From contig NC_016940.1 of NCBI RefSeq assembly GCF_000250635.1, positions 558,001 through 622,000 on the forward strand: a stretch of DNA of 64,000 bases, written 5' to 3'. The notes under the pieces are model-generated. The model did not search any database, was not told the DNA's origin, and saw only the letters and a list, made by a program, of their open reading frames with translations. How positions within the stretch are numbered: position 1 is the first letter of the stretch; each line of letters starts with the position of its first letter. Both the position numbers and the translations under genes were made by a program. Of this stretch, positions 39,742 to 48,645 are shown in pieces. The stretch is from Saprospira grandis str. Lewin (lineage in GTDB: Bacteria; Bacteroidota; Bacteroidia; Chitinophagales; Saprospiraceae).

Positions 39742-42504
39742 CTAGTTGGCCAATTTTACGGCCTGACTAACCGGGATTTTATTTCCATCTTTAAAGGCTA
39801 CAATAAAAGACTTCAAGCCTTTTTGTTTTACCTCTGTATCGGCTTTTCGGGCATCATCAATGCTGCTATAGCCTCCCAAATAGAAATAAGTCAATCCATT
39901 CTGAGGGTTGAGCTGACGCTCAATCCGCCCAATCTGACTCAAATCGGGATAGTTGGCCGCAGAAGCATCTTTATAGGCACCTAGCTGCACTTTGAATTCT
40001 AAGGGACGCTCGGCAGGCAATAGCCCAGCCCCACGAGCAGTAGTCCCCTCTGGCAACTTATTATCGGCATAGCTGTTTCTAGCATCCTCTACAATAGGAG
40101 GCAAAAGCTCAGCATTGCCATTCTCTAAAGGACGCTCTTCTACCACAGGCTTAGTCTCGGCCTCAGCTACTTCTTTCTTCATAGGAAAGACAACTTGCAT
40201 GTTGTTGGTCATGCGCTCGGCCGCCGTGCGATTACTCAATGCTTCGCTTCTCAAAAATGACTTATCCAAGCCTTTGATGTCTTTGACCTTAGCCAAAACC
40301 TCTTCGGCATGGGCCTTATCGGCAAAAACACCTAGACGATAGATTTTAGCTTCTCCATTTTTATAAGGCGCCGTAAGAATGTTGGCATATTGGCCCAACT
40401 CCTTTTGTAGCTCTTTGTCCAAAGATTTAAATACACCCACCTGGACCAAATAGCCTTTGTCGGGCATCAAGGATTGAGGCATTTCATTGGCTCGGCGAAA
40501 CTGATTAGGCAAAACCTCTTCTTGCGTTCCTTCACGCCCCATGTACTGACCATCATTGTTCAAAAGCGCCAATCCATTGGTGGCCGAAGGCTGAATCGCC
40601 TTGCTGCCCAATAATGTCCGCTTTTGACCATCTCCAGTAAATACTTCCATGATGTCATTCTGATAACCCGCCGCAGAAAAACGAATTTCGTATTGAGACT
40701 GTGGCTCCAAAATCAAAGCATACTCTCCGTATTTAGAGGTTTGCTTTTTATACTCTACGCCCGTTTTCAAATGACGAACATAAACCCACACATTAGCCAA
40801 ACGTCTTTTGCTCACCGCATCGGTCACTACACCAATATAGGAGTTGTCTGCACAAGGGATTTGCTTACCCGCATAGGAGTTGTTGTTGTTGCTCGCTCCA
40901 TTATTACTGCCGCTGTTGCCTGCAGTATTGTTGTTTGTACCAGCATTATTACTCCCACTATTGTTTGTGCCAGCATTGTTCCCCTGCTGATTACCCCCCT
41001 CTTTGGGCGGATTCAAGACATAGTCATCAATCTTGTCTTGCCCCATATTACTGCCATTCCCTTCTTCTCCATTCACATTATCGGCAATTTCTTCTAGGGT
41101 GTTGAGTTGGTCCTCCTGCTCTTGCGTAAGGCCCGACTGCCCATCGGGGTTTTTCACCACATAGTCTTCTTCTTGCTTAGAAATTAAGGGCATTCCCTCT
41201 ACACTTCCCTGCATATAAGCCGAATAAATGTCATAGTCTCCCTGGCCACCATCTCGGTTAGAGGCCATATAGCCCATGTTTTTCTCTGCCTCAAAGACAA
41301 AGTAAAGCTCATCCTGACTAGAATTGAGCGCAGGCCCCATGTTCCGCACATTTTTCCAACTTCCCCCCAAGTTCTCGGCCCGATAAACATCAAAACCACC
41401 AAATCCAGGCTTCCCATCAGAAGAAAAGTACAAAATGCCTTTGCTGTCCACAAAAGGAGATACCTCATCTCTTACACTATTAACATTGGGCCCCAAGTTC
41501 TGAGGAGTGGTCCAACGCCCATCCTTAAAATAACTCACGTAAAGGTCAAAGCCCCCATAACTGCCCGGCAAGCCTTTAGCCGCAAAGTATAAGGTATTCC
41601 CCCCATCCGCTAAAGCCGGAAAAGCCGACTGCTCAGCATAATAGGGATACTCTGTAGGATCCTCTGCCGGAATGCTCGCCAAGGGCGCATTATAATAGCC
41701 CATCTTAAAACTACTGCTTCCCCCTCCCAAACTCATCGGATGACGAACAGCTGCAGAAAAGTTGTTTACACTCACAAAGGTCTTCCCATTAACACTACTC
41801 ACAGGAGATAACTTATAGCGATTGGTAAACTCCATGTTGCCAGCCGGAAAAACCGTCTTCGCATTCTTTAAGTCTCGGTTGTTCTGACGATCCGCCTGAT
41901 ACAAATAGTCCTCATTCGCATCCGAATAGCCGCCCATTCCCATCGGGTTAGCAACAATCCGCTTAGAGGCAAAATAAATCTGATCCCCAGCCAATACCGG
42001 ATTAAAATCCGCCGCCGAAGAGTTTACCGCAGCCTCATTGCGCACATCAAATACCGGACGCTTGCCCTGATTCGCCAAGGCAAAATCACAAGAGGCTACA
42101 TAGGCATCCAATAAGGGTAAGGCCGCATAGTTCCCCGCCATATCAGGATGCTTTTTGGCCTTCTCATGTACCTCCTTGGCCTTCTGATAACGACCATCCA
42201 TCTGCAAAGCATAGGCGTACCAAAAATAGAGGTCAACCCCCGCATTCGGCGATTCTACCAAGCCCCCATAAAACTGAGCAGCCTTTTTCGGACGATTCGT
42301 CTGCAGATACAACTCTGCCATTTTCAATTGTAAATTCTTGTCTGTGGGGGTCTGGCTAAGGGCCTGCTCATAATAGAATAGGGCCGAGTCTACTTTCTCC
42401 TCATTATAGAGGGCCTGCGCACGCTCCAAGGCCGCCTCTTGGGCCGATAGAGAAATGCCAAAGCAAGTAGACAATGCCAACAATACGGTTCGCTTAAATG
42501 TCAT
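39742..42504 (-). CDS. TPR / PD40 / CNA-like / double-SPOR envelope protein (PorE-like layout)
   Basis: 920 residues from ATG 42504 (MTFKRTVLLALSTCFGISLS, signal peptide). Then come TPR repeats (about 23-150), and a WD40-like PD40 propeller (about 175-450) with repeats such as GGNTLYFAAKGLPGSYGGFD, KGILYFSSDGKPGFGGFDVY and MGYMASNRDGGQGDYDIY. An Asn/Gly/Ser-rich linker follows (about 525-580), then a carboxypeptidase-regulatory-like domain (about 590-665: YIGVVTDAVSKRRLANVWVY). The end has two SPOR-like domains (about 698-770: GYLVQVGVFKSLDKELQ; about 845-915: LEFKVQLGAYKDASAANYP). TPR-PD40-CRD is the plan of the T9SS protein PorE, which has OmpA at its end; here SPOR domains take that place. 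Confidence 0.85.
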   Translation of the reverse strand: MTFKRTVLLALSTCFGISLSAQEAALERAQALYNEEKVDSALFYYEQALSQTPTDKNLQLKMAELYLQTNRPKKAAQFYGGLVESPNAGVDLYFWYAYALQMDGRYQKAKEVHEKAKKHPDMAGNYAALPLLDAYVASCDFALANQGKRPVFDVRNEAAVNSSAADFNPVLAGDQIYFASKRIVANPMGMGGYSDANEDYLYQADRQNNRDLKNAKTVFPAGNMEFTNRYKLSPVSSVNGKTFVSVNNFSAAVRHPMSLGGGSSSFKMGYYNAPLASIPAEDPTEYPYYAEQSAFPALADGGNTLYFAAKGLPGSYGGFDLYVSYFKDGRWTTPQNLGPNVNSVRDEVSPFVDSKGILYFSSDGKPGFGGFDVYRAENLGGSWKNVRNMGPALNSSQDELYFVFEAEKNMGYMASNRDGGQGDYDIYSAYMQGSVEGMPLISKQEEDYVVKNPDGQSGLTQEQEDQLNTLEEIADNVNGEEGNGSNMGQDKIDDYVLNPPKEGGNQQGNNAGTNNSGSNNAGTNNNTAGNSGSNNGASNNNNSYAGKQIPCADNSYIGVVTDAVSKRRLANVWVYVRHLKTGVEYKKQTSKYGEYALILEPQSQYEIRFSAAGYQNDIMEVFTGDGQKRTLLGSKAIQPSATNGLALLNNDGQYMGREGTQEEVLPNQFRRANEMPQSLMPDKGYLVQVGVFKSLDKELQKELGQYANILTAPYKNGEAKIYRLGVFADKAHAEEVLAKVKDIKGLDKSFLRSEALSNRTAAERMTNNMQVVFPMKKEVAEAETKPVVEERPLENGNAELLPPIVEDARNSYADNKLPEGTTARGAGLLPAERPLEFKVQLGAYKDASAANYPDLSQIGRIERQLNPQNGLTYFYLGGYSSIDDARKADTEVKQKGLKSFIVAFKDGNKIPVSQAVKLAN

Positions 42505-42615
42505 GGCTATTGCGTTGTTAATAATAATAATGTAGGTCGTTTTGGCCAAAAGCTAGGCCAGTTTCAAATAGCTCAATAAGGATTTCTTACAAAACTTAGT
42601 TCCTCTGCTGTTTTT

Positions 42616-42734
42616 GGGGCTGCCCCTCGCTACGCTCGGGTCGGGCTGTTTCGCAGCTCGCTATTCGCTCGGCCCTGCAGCGGCAAAGCCGCTTTGGTCT
42701 GGCGCTTCGCGCCACTGCTGTCCATCCCTCAGCC
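42616..42734 (+). repeat. Multi-hairpin repeat, class II (copy 14)
   Basis: Starts GGGGCTGCCCC and ends CCATCCCTCAGCC. Hairpin 2 is AGCGGC-AAA-GCCGCT and hairpin 3 TGGCGC-TTC-GCGCCA. AATTGGCG / CGCCAATT (42735-42759) follows. It lies in the gap between the divergent SPOR-protein and CoA-transferase genes. Confidence 0.9.
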
Positions 42735-42959
42735 AATTGGCGCCCTGCGGTCGCCAATTTCTACAGACAAAAAACGCCTTTCTTCCTCTTTTTTTAAGAA
42801 GTTTGCTGACAATTTTACTAAAAAAAGCTGGGAATGCCCATATTTGCGCCCAAGAGCAAGAGCCTATTTGTGCTTTTCTGCTCTATATAGAATAAATATA
42901 GTAGCCGCCAAAGGGCTCGCAAAAGCAAAAAGGTAGAGCTTATCTGCAAAAAAAATATA

Positions 42960-44024
42960 ATGATTAGTTTAGAAAATATAAAAGTTTTAGACCTCTCTTC
43001 TGTCCTCGCCGGCCCCTCTGTCGGTATGTTCTTCGCCGAACTCGGCGCAGATGTCCTCAAAATAGAAACCCCTAAAGGCGATGTGACCAGAAGCTGGAAA
43101 CTAGAACAAGAAGATCCCAAAAGTCTCCGTTCTGCCTATTTCGCTTCCGTCAATTGGGGCAAGGAAATCCTCCCCCTAGACCTTAAGGATGATGATGAAC
43201 GACAGGTGGTCTACCACCTCGTCGAAGAAGCCGATATCGTCATTACTAACTTTAAAGCAGGAGATGCCGAAAAGTTAGGGGTCGACTATAATATTCTTTC
43301 CCAAATTAACCCTATGCTGATCTATGGGGCCATCAATGGCTTTGGCGAAAACGCCAAACGCCCCGCCTTCGATCTGGTCCTTCAAGCAGAAACGGGCTTT
43401 ATGTATATGAATGGCCAAGCCGATGGCCCAGCCACAAAAATGCCCGTGGCCCTAATCGATGTTCTGGCCGCCCACCAACTCAAAGAAGGAATTTTATTGG
43501 CCCTCTGGCGCCGAGAAAGAGAACATAAGGGTGCCTATGTTAGTGTCTCGCTCTTCGATGCCGCTATTGCTGCCCTAGCCAATCAAGCGAGCAATTATCT
43601 GATGCTGGGCCATCTCCCCCAACGCATGGGCTCTCTCCACCCCAATATTGCCCCCTATGGCGAGCAGTTCAAAACTGCCGATGAGCAATTAGTGGTGACC
43701 GCTATTGGCAGCAACCGACAGTTTTTGGCCCTCTGCCAACTTATCGGAGAGGAACAATTGGCCAAGGATAAACGCTTTCTCGAAAATCAAGACCGCCTGC
43801 AAAACCGTAGCGCCCTAGCCCAACTCCTAGCCGAAGCCATTGGCAAATGGGAGAGCCAAGAGCTATTAGATGAGGCCGTCAAGACAAATGTCCCCCTCGG
43901 CCTTGTCCGAAATATGGCCCAAGTATTTGAACAAGAAGCCGCCCAAGCCCTTATCCTAGAAGAAGAACCCGACGGCCAAAGCACTAAAGCAGTGCGCACG
44001 GCTGTCTTTAAGATTAAAGATTGA
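42960..44024 (+). CDS. CaiB/BaiF family (class III) CoA-transferase
   Basis: 354 residues, slightly short for the family (about 380-400). It moves CoA between carboxylic acids. N-terminal block: KVLDLSSVLAGPSVGMFFAELGADVLKIE, then GDVTRSW, SVNWGKEILPLDLKD and ADIVITNFKAGDAEKLGVDY. The central block NGFGENAKRPAFDLVLQAETGFMYMNG holds the conserved Asp region. SLFDAAIAAL and LHPNIAPYGEQFKTADEQLV follow. Substrate not predictable. Its TGA overlaps the next ATG (TGATG). Confidence 0.93.
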   Translation: MISLENIKVLDLSSVLAGPSVGMFFAELGADVLKIETPKGDVTRSWKLEQEDPKSLRSAYFASVNWGKEILPLDLKDDDERQVVYHLVEEADIVITNFKAGDAEKLGVDYNILSQINPMLIYGAINGFGENAKRPAFDLVLQAETGFMYMNGQADGPATKMPVALIDVLAAHQLKEGILLALWRREREHKGAYVSVSLFDAAIAALANQASNYLMLGHLPQRMGSLHPNIAPYGEQFKTADEQLVVTAIGSNRQFLALCQLIGEEQLAKDKRFLENQDRLQNRSALAQLLAEAIGKWESQELLDEAVKTNVPLGLVRNMAQVFEQEAAQALILEEEPDGQSTKAVRTAVFKIKD

Positions 44025-45004
44025 TGTTTAAGAAGTTTTGGTCCAAAAAAAAGAAGTCCCCAGAAACCACAGCCCCCAAAACTCCTCCCCCAGAGGAAGT
44101 TGCTCCAACACCAATAGAAGAGGAAATCCTTAGCCCCCCCAATCCCCAAGCCTTTGAGGAGGATTGCCAGCGACTAATTTCTCGCTACCTAGGCTTTCCC
44201 GCCCAAGGCCTAGAGCTCCACTGGCAAGGCGAAAAGGGCCTGCCCCAATCCTTCGCCCAAGCTTATCCCGCCGCCTTTAAAGATTGGCTGGCCGTAGATG
44301 CGCCCTGGGATAAACGCACGGTGGTCTATGCCCTCTTAGACCGTTTGCTGGGCGCCCAACTGGCCCCCTGGCAAAAGCTGCACCGCCTTATTGATGACCG
44401 CCTGGCCCAAACGGCCCTGAAGGAGCAAAACGAAAACCCCTCGGCCAACTTTTTGGCCCAGCAAGCTCGACTCTATTTTGTGCTGGACCAAAATGAAAAG
44501 GCCCTCCAACTACTCGAACAAGCCCTAAAACAAGAACCTCTGCTCAAAGCCGCTCAGCTCCAACAAGCCGAAATATGGCTCTGGCAAGGCCAAGCCCAAA
44601 AGGCCCAGCCCATTTATCAACGCTTTTTGCAAGAGCTGGCCCAAGGCCAAAAACAACTCCCCTTTGAACAGCTGTTTTCTTTGGCCCAAGGCGGACTGCA
44701 AGCCCCCGTTTATGCCATCTCCTTTTTGCAAAAAAGTAAGGACCTAAAACATTGGGAACAATATGCCGAGGAGTTTTATTGGAGCCCCCACTACAGAATG
44801 CAACATGCCCTCCAACTCATCCAAGCCGAACAGTTTGCCTATGGCCTCAGCAAATTATTGGCCCTGACCAAAGAAATGCCCTGGTTTAAACAGGCCGTAC
44901 TTGCCGCCCACCAATTTATTATGCAGACCAAAGGCTATGAGGTCTTTGCCGATGATATGAGCCGCCTCTCTAAACTTATGCTGGATAATAATTGGTCCTA
45001 CTAA
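44024..45004 (+). CDS. TPR-like protein of unknown function
   Basis: 326 residues, no signal peptide. A Lys-rich start (FKKFWSKKKKSPETTAPK) and a Pro-rich linker (TTAPKTPPPEEVAPTPIEE, about 14-40) precede a helical body. TPR-like helices: ARLYFVLDQNEKALQLLEQA, KAAQLQQAEIWLWQGQAQKA, then alpha-rich sequence to the end (GYEVFADDMSRLSKLMLDNN). Gln and Ala are very common. Translationally coupled to the CoA-transferase by TGATG, so they probably work together, although no direct link is known. ATG 44024 preferred over TTG 44021. Confidence 0.75.
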   Translation: MFKKFWSKKKKSPETTAPKTPPPEEVAPTPIEEEILSPPNPQAFEEDCQRLISRYLGFPAQGLELHWQGEKGLPQSFAQAYPAAFKDWLAVDAPWDKRTVVYALLDRLLGAQLAPWQKLHRLIDDRLAQTALKEQNENPSANFLAQQARLYFVLDQNEKALQLLEQALKQEPLLKAAQLQQAEIWLWQGQAQKAQPIYQRFLQELAQGQKQLPFEQLFSLAQGGLQAPVYAISFLQKSKDLKHWEQYAEEFYWSPHYRMQHALQLIQAEQFAYGLSKLLALTKEMPWFKQAVLAAHQFIMQTKGYEVFADDMSRLSKLMLDNNWSY

Positions 45005-45031
45005 ACGGCTCTACAGGCCCGAAGGGCCGCA

Positions 45032-45151
45032 GGCCTAGCGATGTGCAGCAGTGGCCGTTAGGCCAGACCCAGCGGGCGCAGCCCGCGCAGGGCCGAGCGA
45101 ACAGCGAGCTGCGAAACGTAGCGCCGACGACCGAAGGGAGGCGGAGGCCCC
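45032..45151 (-). repeat. Multi-hairpin repeat, class I (copy 15b)
   Basis: From GGCCTAGCGATGTG to GCGGAGGCCCC. Hairpin 2 is GCGGGC-TGC-GCCCGC. It is followed 9 bp later by the partial unit 45161-45245. Read on the minus strand this gives partial then full, the same order as at 8.1 and 23.0 kb. Confidence 0.9.
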
Positions 45152-45160
45152 AAAACAACA

Positions 45161-45245
45161 GCAGCGAGCTGCGACAACAAGGACTTTAGTCCGTCTTCGA
45201 CGACCGAAGGGAGTAAACGTAGCGCCCGCCAAAGGCGGGAGGCCC
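45161..45245 (-). repeat. Multi-hairpin repeat, partial unit of a double copy (copy 15a)
   Basis: In repeat orientation: GGGCCTCCCGCC-TTT-GGCGGG, CTACG, TTTACTCCC, TTCGGTCGTCGAAG, the hairpin GGACTAAAGTCC and TTGTTGTCGCAGCTCGC, then it stops. The hairpin differs from its counterparts at 8122 (GGCC/GGCC) and 23027 (CCCTAAAGGG) but still pairs. Confidence 0.85.
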
Positions 45246-45263
45246 AAAAAAATCATCTCGCCC

Positions 45264-45303
45264 AAAAAAACAAAGGCCAGCCCCCATCAAGGAGCTGGCC
45301 TTT
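45264..45303 (-). terminator. Terminator of the TMEM43-like gene
   Basis: AAAGGCCAGC / GCTGGCCTTT, 10-bp arms with a 12-nt loop. A long A run on the left acts as the T run for leftward transcription. Confidence 0.85.
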
Positions 45304-45313
45304 GCTATGCCCA

Positions 45314-46417
45314 TTAGGCCGCTTTTTTCTTGGATTTGAGGTAGTAAACAATACCCCCAGCCAATAATAAAATGGTAATGATTAAGGCAATCCAGCTGTG
45401 GATGATGAGCGAGACAATAATGGTGACCGTGCTCAAAACCGCCGAAATGAGGAAGGAGGCAAAGCCCACCAAAGCACGGCTGATGCGGCCCGCAATAGGG
45501 ACCAAATCGAGGAAGACCGAAACAGGGCCCGAAATCATGGCCAAGCCCATCCACATTAAGAAGAAACCTAGGCCCCGAAGGATCCAGCGAATGGTGTTGT
45601 GCTCCGTTTGTAGGTAGTCTACCGCCTGCTCCTTATCCCCTTTTAAGGCCCGATAAAATCCATTGACTTTATTGTTGCTGAAGGGAGCCAAGCTAGCACT
45701 GCTCGCATAGGCCGCAAAAAGCGTGAGCTGCGGACTGGGGCTGGGCAAAGCCTCATAACTAATGCGGAGGTCGCCCACCTTAGGCGCTTCTAGACTCCCT
45801 CGGCCCGAAAACAAATAGCGATCACTGGCCCAAACCACTCCGCTTTGGCCCTTTAGCATGCTCTGGCTTAAGCTTAACTCCTCTGAAGTTAGACTCAAGT
45901 CCTCCGGCTGCTCCAGCCGAAAACCCTCCATTTCTATCTCTTTGGCCCTTAGCTCCTCCCCACTAATACTCATGCTGGGGTTATGATAACCATCTACCTT
46001 AAAGTTAGAGGAATTTTCGGGAGAACTTGTCCAAACCTTGCGGTAGCTATAATCGGTGGTGGTGGTTTCTGAGCCCCCAATATTTTTCTTGGTCTTGCTA
46101 TCCTTATCTTCCTTCCAAGCATACATTTCTACTGTTCTGTTGAGGTAGAGGTAGTTACCCGCCTTCAAATAGCTGTCGCCCAAACTAGCCGAAGCCGTCA
46201 TTTTGCCGCTAAGGGCAATCAATTGGCCCTGCTCGGCCCTGCCGCCAGCCGTAATTTCCTGAGCCGTTTTGGCCACTTTGGCCAAATTGACCCGCCCTTC
46301 ATTCCAAAATAATAGGAAAAAGGAGCCCAGGAAAAATAAGAAGCCAAATAAGACCCCCAAAAAGGAGTTGATGATGCGGCTAAACCAGCTTTTGTGTGTT
46401 ACTTCTCGGTAAGACAT
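45314..46417 (-). CDS. TMEM43-family membrane protein
   Basis: 367 residues from ATG 46417 (MSYREVTHKSWFSRI). One N-terminal membrane helix (about 18-38), then FWNEGRVNLAKVAKTAQE, the segment that marks TMEM43 (PF07787)-type proteins. A large extracytoplasmic domain follows (about 45-260) with YLYLNRTVEMYAWKEDK and SGRGSLEAPKVGDLRISYEA. Four membrane helices close the protein (about 275-360) and a Lys-rich end (LKSKKKAA). The bacterial members have no known function; the human protein sits in the inner nuclear membrane. Divergent from the T9SS esterase, with a tandem repeat array between. Confidence 0.88.
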   Translation of the reverse strand: MSYREVTHKSWFSRIINSFLGVLFGFLFFLGSFFLLFWNEGRVNLAKVAKTAQEITAGGRAEQGQLIALSGKMTASASLGDSYLKAGNYLYLNRTVEMYAWKEDKDSKTKKNIGGSETTTTDYSYRKVWTSSPENSSNFKVDGYHNPSMSISGEELRAKEIEMEGFRLEQPEDLSLTSEELSLSQSMLKGQSGVVWASDRYLFSGRGSLEAPKVGDLRISYEALPSPSPQLTLFAAYASSASLAPFSNNKVNGFYRALKGDKEQAVDYLQTEHNTIRWILRGLGFFLMWMGLAMISGPVSVFLDLVPIAGRISRALVGFASFLISAVLSTVTIIVSLIIHSWIALIITILLLAGGIVYYLKSKKKAA

Positions 46418-46532
46418 AATTGCAATTTTATTAGGGTTATCAATTAGAGATAACCTTAAAATAGCTGCTTTATTTATAAAATACAAGCGGATGGCTTTAT
46501 TTTGTTAGGCTTTTCTCTTTGAAAATGAAGCT

Positions 46533-46756
46533 GAGGACTTGCTCTACCCATCCCGAGGACTTACCCTAATCATCCCGAGGACTTACCCTAATCATCTCGA
46601 GGACTTACCCTAATCATCTTGAGGACTTACCCTAATCATCTTGAGGACTTACCCTAATCATCTTGAGGACTTACCCTAATCATCTTGAGGACTTACCCTA
46701 ATCATCTCGAGGGGTTGCCATACCCCTCTTGAGGACTTGCCTTAGCCATCGAGGAG
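46533..46756. repeat. 22-bp tandem repeat, about 10 copies
   Basis: GAGGACTTACCCTAATCATC(T/C)(C/T) starts at 46533, 46555, 46577, 46599, 46621, 46643, 46665, 46687, 46709 and 46731, an exact 22-bp step. The middle copies are almost identical and the outer ones diverged (GAGGGGTTGCCATACCCCTC). The array lies between the divergent TMEM43 and esterase genes, ending about 90 bp before the esterase ATG. It has no spacers. Confidence 0.92.
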
Positions 46757-46845
46757 AGTTTTAGCTATTCCCTCTAGCTATTTTCCCTTATTAAAAATCT
46801 CTTGCTTTTCTGTACTTTAGTAGTAGATCAACAAAACAATCGATT

Positions 46846-48432
46846 ATGCGAACTTTTTCCCTTCTATTGTTGGGCCTACTTCCTTTCTGCCTAAAGGCCC
46901 AAGACTGCTTAGGCAAACGTTATCAGGAGCGTATCTTCTCCTCTGTTCAATTTTTTCCAGAGGTGGTGTATAGCCAAGACGCCCCTTCTTTGTTGGGCTC
47001 TTCTTTTGGGGCCGAGACCACCTTTGACCAAGACTTGGTCATGGATATTTATATGCCGCCCCCTACAGATACCGTCCGCAATCGGCCTTTAGTGATTTTG
47101 GCCCATGGTGGTGGCTTTGTCAATATCTTTTTTATGGGCGGCACGGCCTTGGTGGGCACCAAAGACAATGAAGATGTACAAGCCCTGGCCGATACCCTGG
47201 CTCATTGGGGCTTTGTGGCGGCCAGTATTCAGTACCGAACGGGCTTCGATCCCGCCAATGGCAGTAGCGTCAAGCGAGCGGTTTGGCGAGGCAGCCAAGA
47301 CATTAGTGCGGGCATCCGCTTCTTTAGAAAGAACGCCCAATGGTTTGGCATTGATCCCCAGAAAGTTTTTGTTGGGGGCAGTAGTGCGGGGGCTTTTGCC
47401 TGCTTGCATGCGGCCTTTGTAGAAGAAAGTGAGCGGATTGCAGAGAGCTATGAGCAAAACCTATTTACGGCCGATTTGGGCTCCTTGCACAGTCGGCCCG
47501 TTGTTGAATTGACTGGATTTAATCCCTTTATGGGGAGCAATGTAGCCGCACAGGATGTCGACTCTATTCCCCAGGCCATTGCGGCTTATTGGGGCGCCAT
47601 TGCTGATTTAGATATGTTGAGCGGCAATAACCAGGCGCCAGTTATTTTCTTTCATGGCGACCAAGATGCGATTGTAGATGTAGATTGCGGTCGACCCTTT
47701 TCGTCTATTTTGCTTACGGCCCCAGTGGTTTGCGGGAGTCGGCCCATGGATTCGGTCCTAACGGCCCTAAATGTCCCTCATCAAACGCAGATTGAGGCGG
47801 GCGAAGGGCATGAATACTGGGGCGTAAACAATGGCGACTGGGGCAGCAATGGCCCGAACAGCTTTTGGTCCCCAATGATTGAGCAAACGGCCACCTTTTT
47901 CTATGAGCAGATGCGTCCTGCTCCCCCACAAATTCAGGGGCCAGTGGCAGCAGCTCCGCAGCAGTCCATAACTTATTCGGTGGCGCAACCTCAGGCGGGC
48001 TACCACTACTGCTGGTCGGTCCAAAATGGGCAGGTTATTAGCCAAAATGCCAATGGAAGCCAGGTAGAGATTGAGTTTGATGCGGGTCCTATTTCGGCCC
48101 AAATCTCCCTAACTGCCGAGGATGAGGCCCAGCTCATCAGTCTGCCTCGTCAGAAGGGCATCAACTTGCAGCTGGGGTTGGCTAATCGGGCAGAGGAGCC
48201 TTTACAATACCAGCTCTATCCTCAGCCCGCCCGACAATATCTACAAATAGAGGCCCCCAATCAGGAGGAGCAGCAGCTCGAGCTCTACGATGCTTTGGGC
48301 CGTTTGTTGCGCCAAGCGCAGTTTGTGGGGCAAACCCAATATTTTGTTGGGGACCTGCCTGCGGGACAATACTACCTTCGACTCAAGGGGGCCAAAACAG
48401 AGGCTCATTTTCCCATTCAGTTAATGGATTAG
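46846..48432 (+). CDS. Secreted carboxylesterase-like alpha/beta hydrolase with T9SS sorting domain
   Basis: 528 residues. Signal peptide (to about 19, LLPFCLKAQ). Alpha/beta hydrolase domain about 40-365: oxyanion HGGGF (H87), nucleophile S180 in VGGSSAGAF, and an acid/His end in HGDQDAIVD and EAGEGHEYWG. Cys residues (CGRPF, VVCGS) may form disulfides. A PKD-like beta domain follows (about 370-440, with YHYCWSVQNGQV). The C-terminal 75 residues are a T9SS type A sorting domain: LYPQPARQYLQIEAPN, LYDALGRLL, LPAGQYYLRLKG. It is therefore exported across the outer membrane by T9SS. Substrate unknown. Confidence 0.92.
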   Translation: MRTFSLLLLGLLPFCLKAQDCLGKRYQERIFSSVQFFPEVVYSQDAPSLLGSSFGAETTFDQDLVMDIYMPPPTDTVRNRPLVILAHGGGFVNIFFMGGTALVGTKDNEDVQALADTLAHWGFVAASIQYRTGFDPANGSSVKRAVWRGSQDISAGIRFFRKNAQWFGIDPQKVFVGGSSAGAFACLHAAFVEESERIAESYEQNLFTADLGSLHSRPVVELTGFNPFMGSNVAAQDVDSIPQAIAAYWGAIADLDMLSGNNQAPVIFFHGDQDAIVDVDCGRPFSSILLTAPVVCGSRPMDSVLTALNVPHQTQIEAGEGHEYWGVNNGDWGSNGPNSFWSPMIEQTATFFYEQMRPAPPQIQGPVAAAPQQSITYSVAQPQAGYHYCWSVQNGQVISQNANGSQVEIEFDAGPISAQISLTAEDEAQLISLPRQKGINLQLGLANRAEEPLQYQLYPQPARQYLQIEAPNQEEQQLELYDALGRLLRQAQFVGQTQYFVGDLPAGQYYLRLKGAKTEAHFPIQLMD

Positions 48433-48443
48433 AAGAGGGATTT

Positions 48444-48572
48444 GGGGCCTCAGCTGCGGCCTGCGGCCTTGCTGCGCTACGCTTTGGGGCTCGCAGGTCT
48501 GCTCGGCCCTGCGGGCTCCACTTCGTTCCGCCCTTGGTCTGGCCTTCGGCCACCCCGCCGCATCGCTAGGCC
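48444..48572 (+). repeat. Multi-hairpin repeat, class I (copy 16)
   Basis: Starts GGGGCCTCAGC and ends CGCTAGGCC. Hairpin 1 is GCTGCGGCC/GGCC-type. Hairpin 2 is GGGC / GCCC around a 13-nt loop, the longest loop of this arm. Central block GCAGGTCTGCTC. It follows the esterase stop by 11 bp, where a terminator would be expected. Confidence 0.88.
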
Positions 48573-48645
48573 GGCCCGCCCTGGGCCATATTTCTAACGC
48601 TTTATCCGTTAAAGAAGCTTTAGCTCATTTCAACCTTTATGATTT

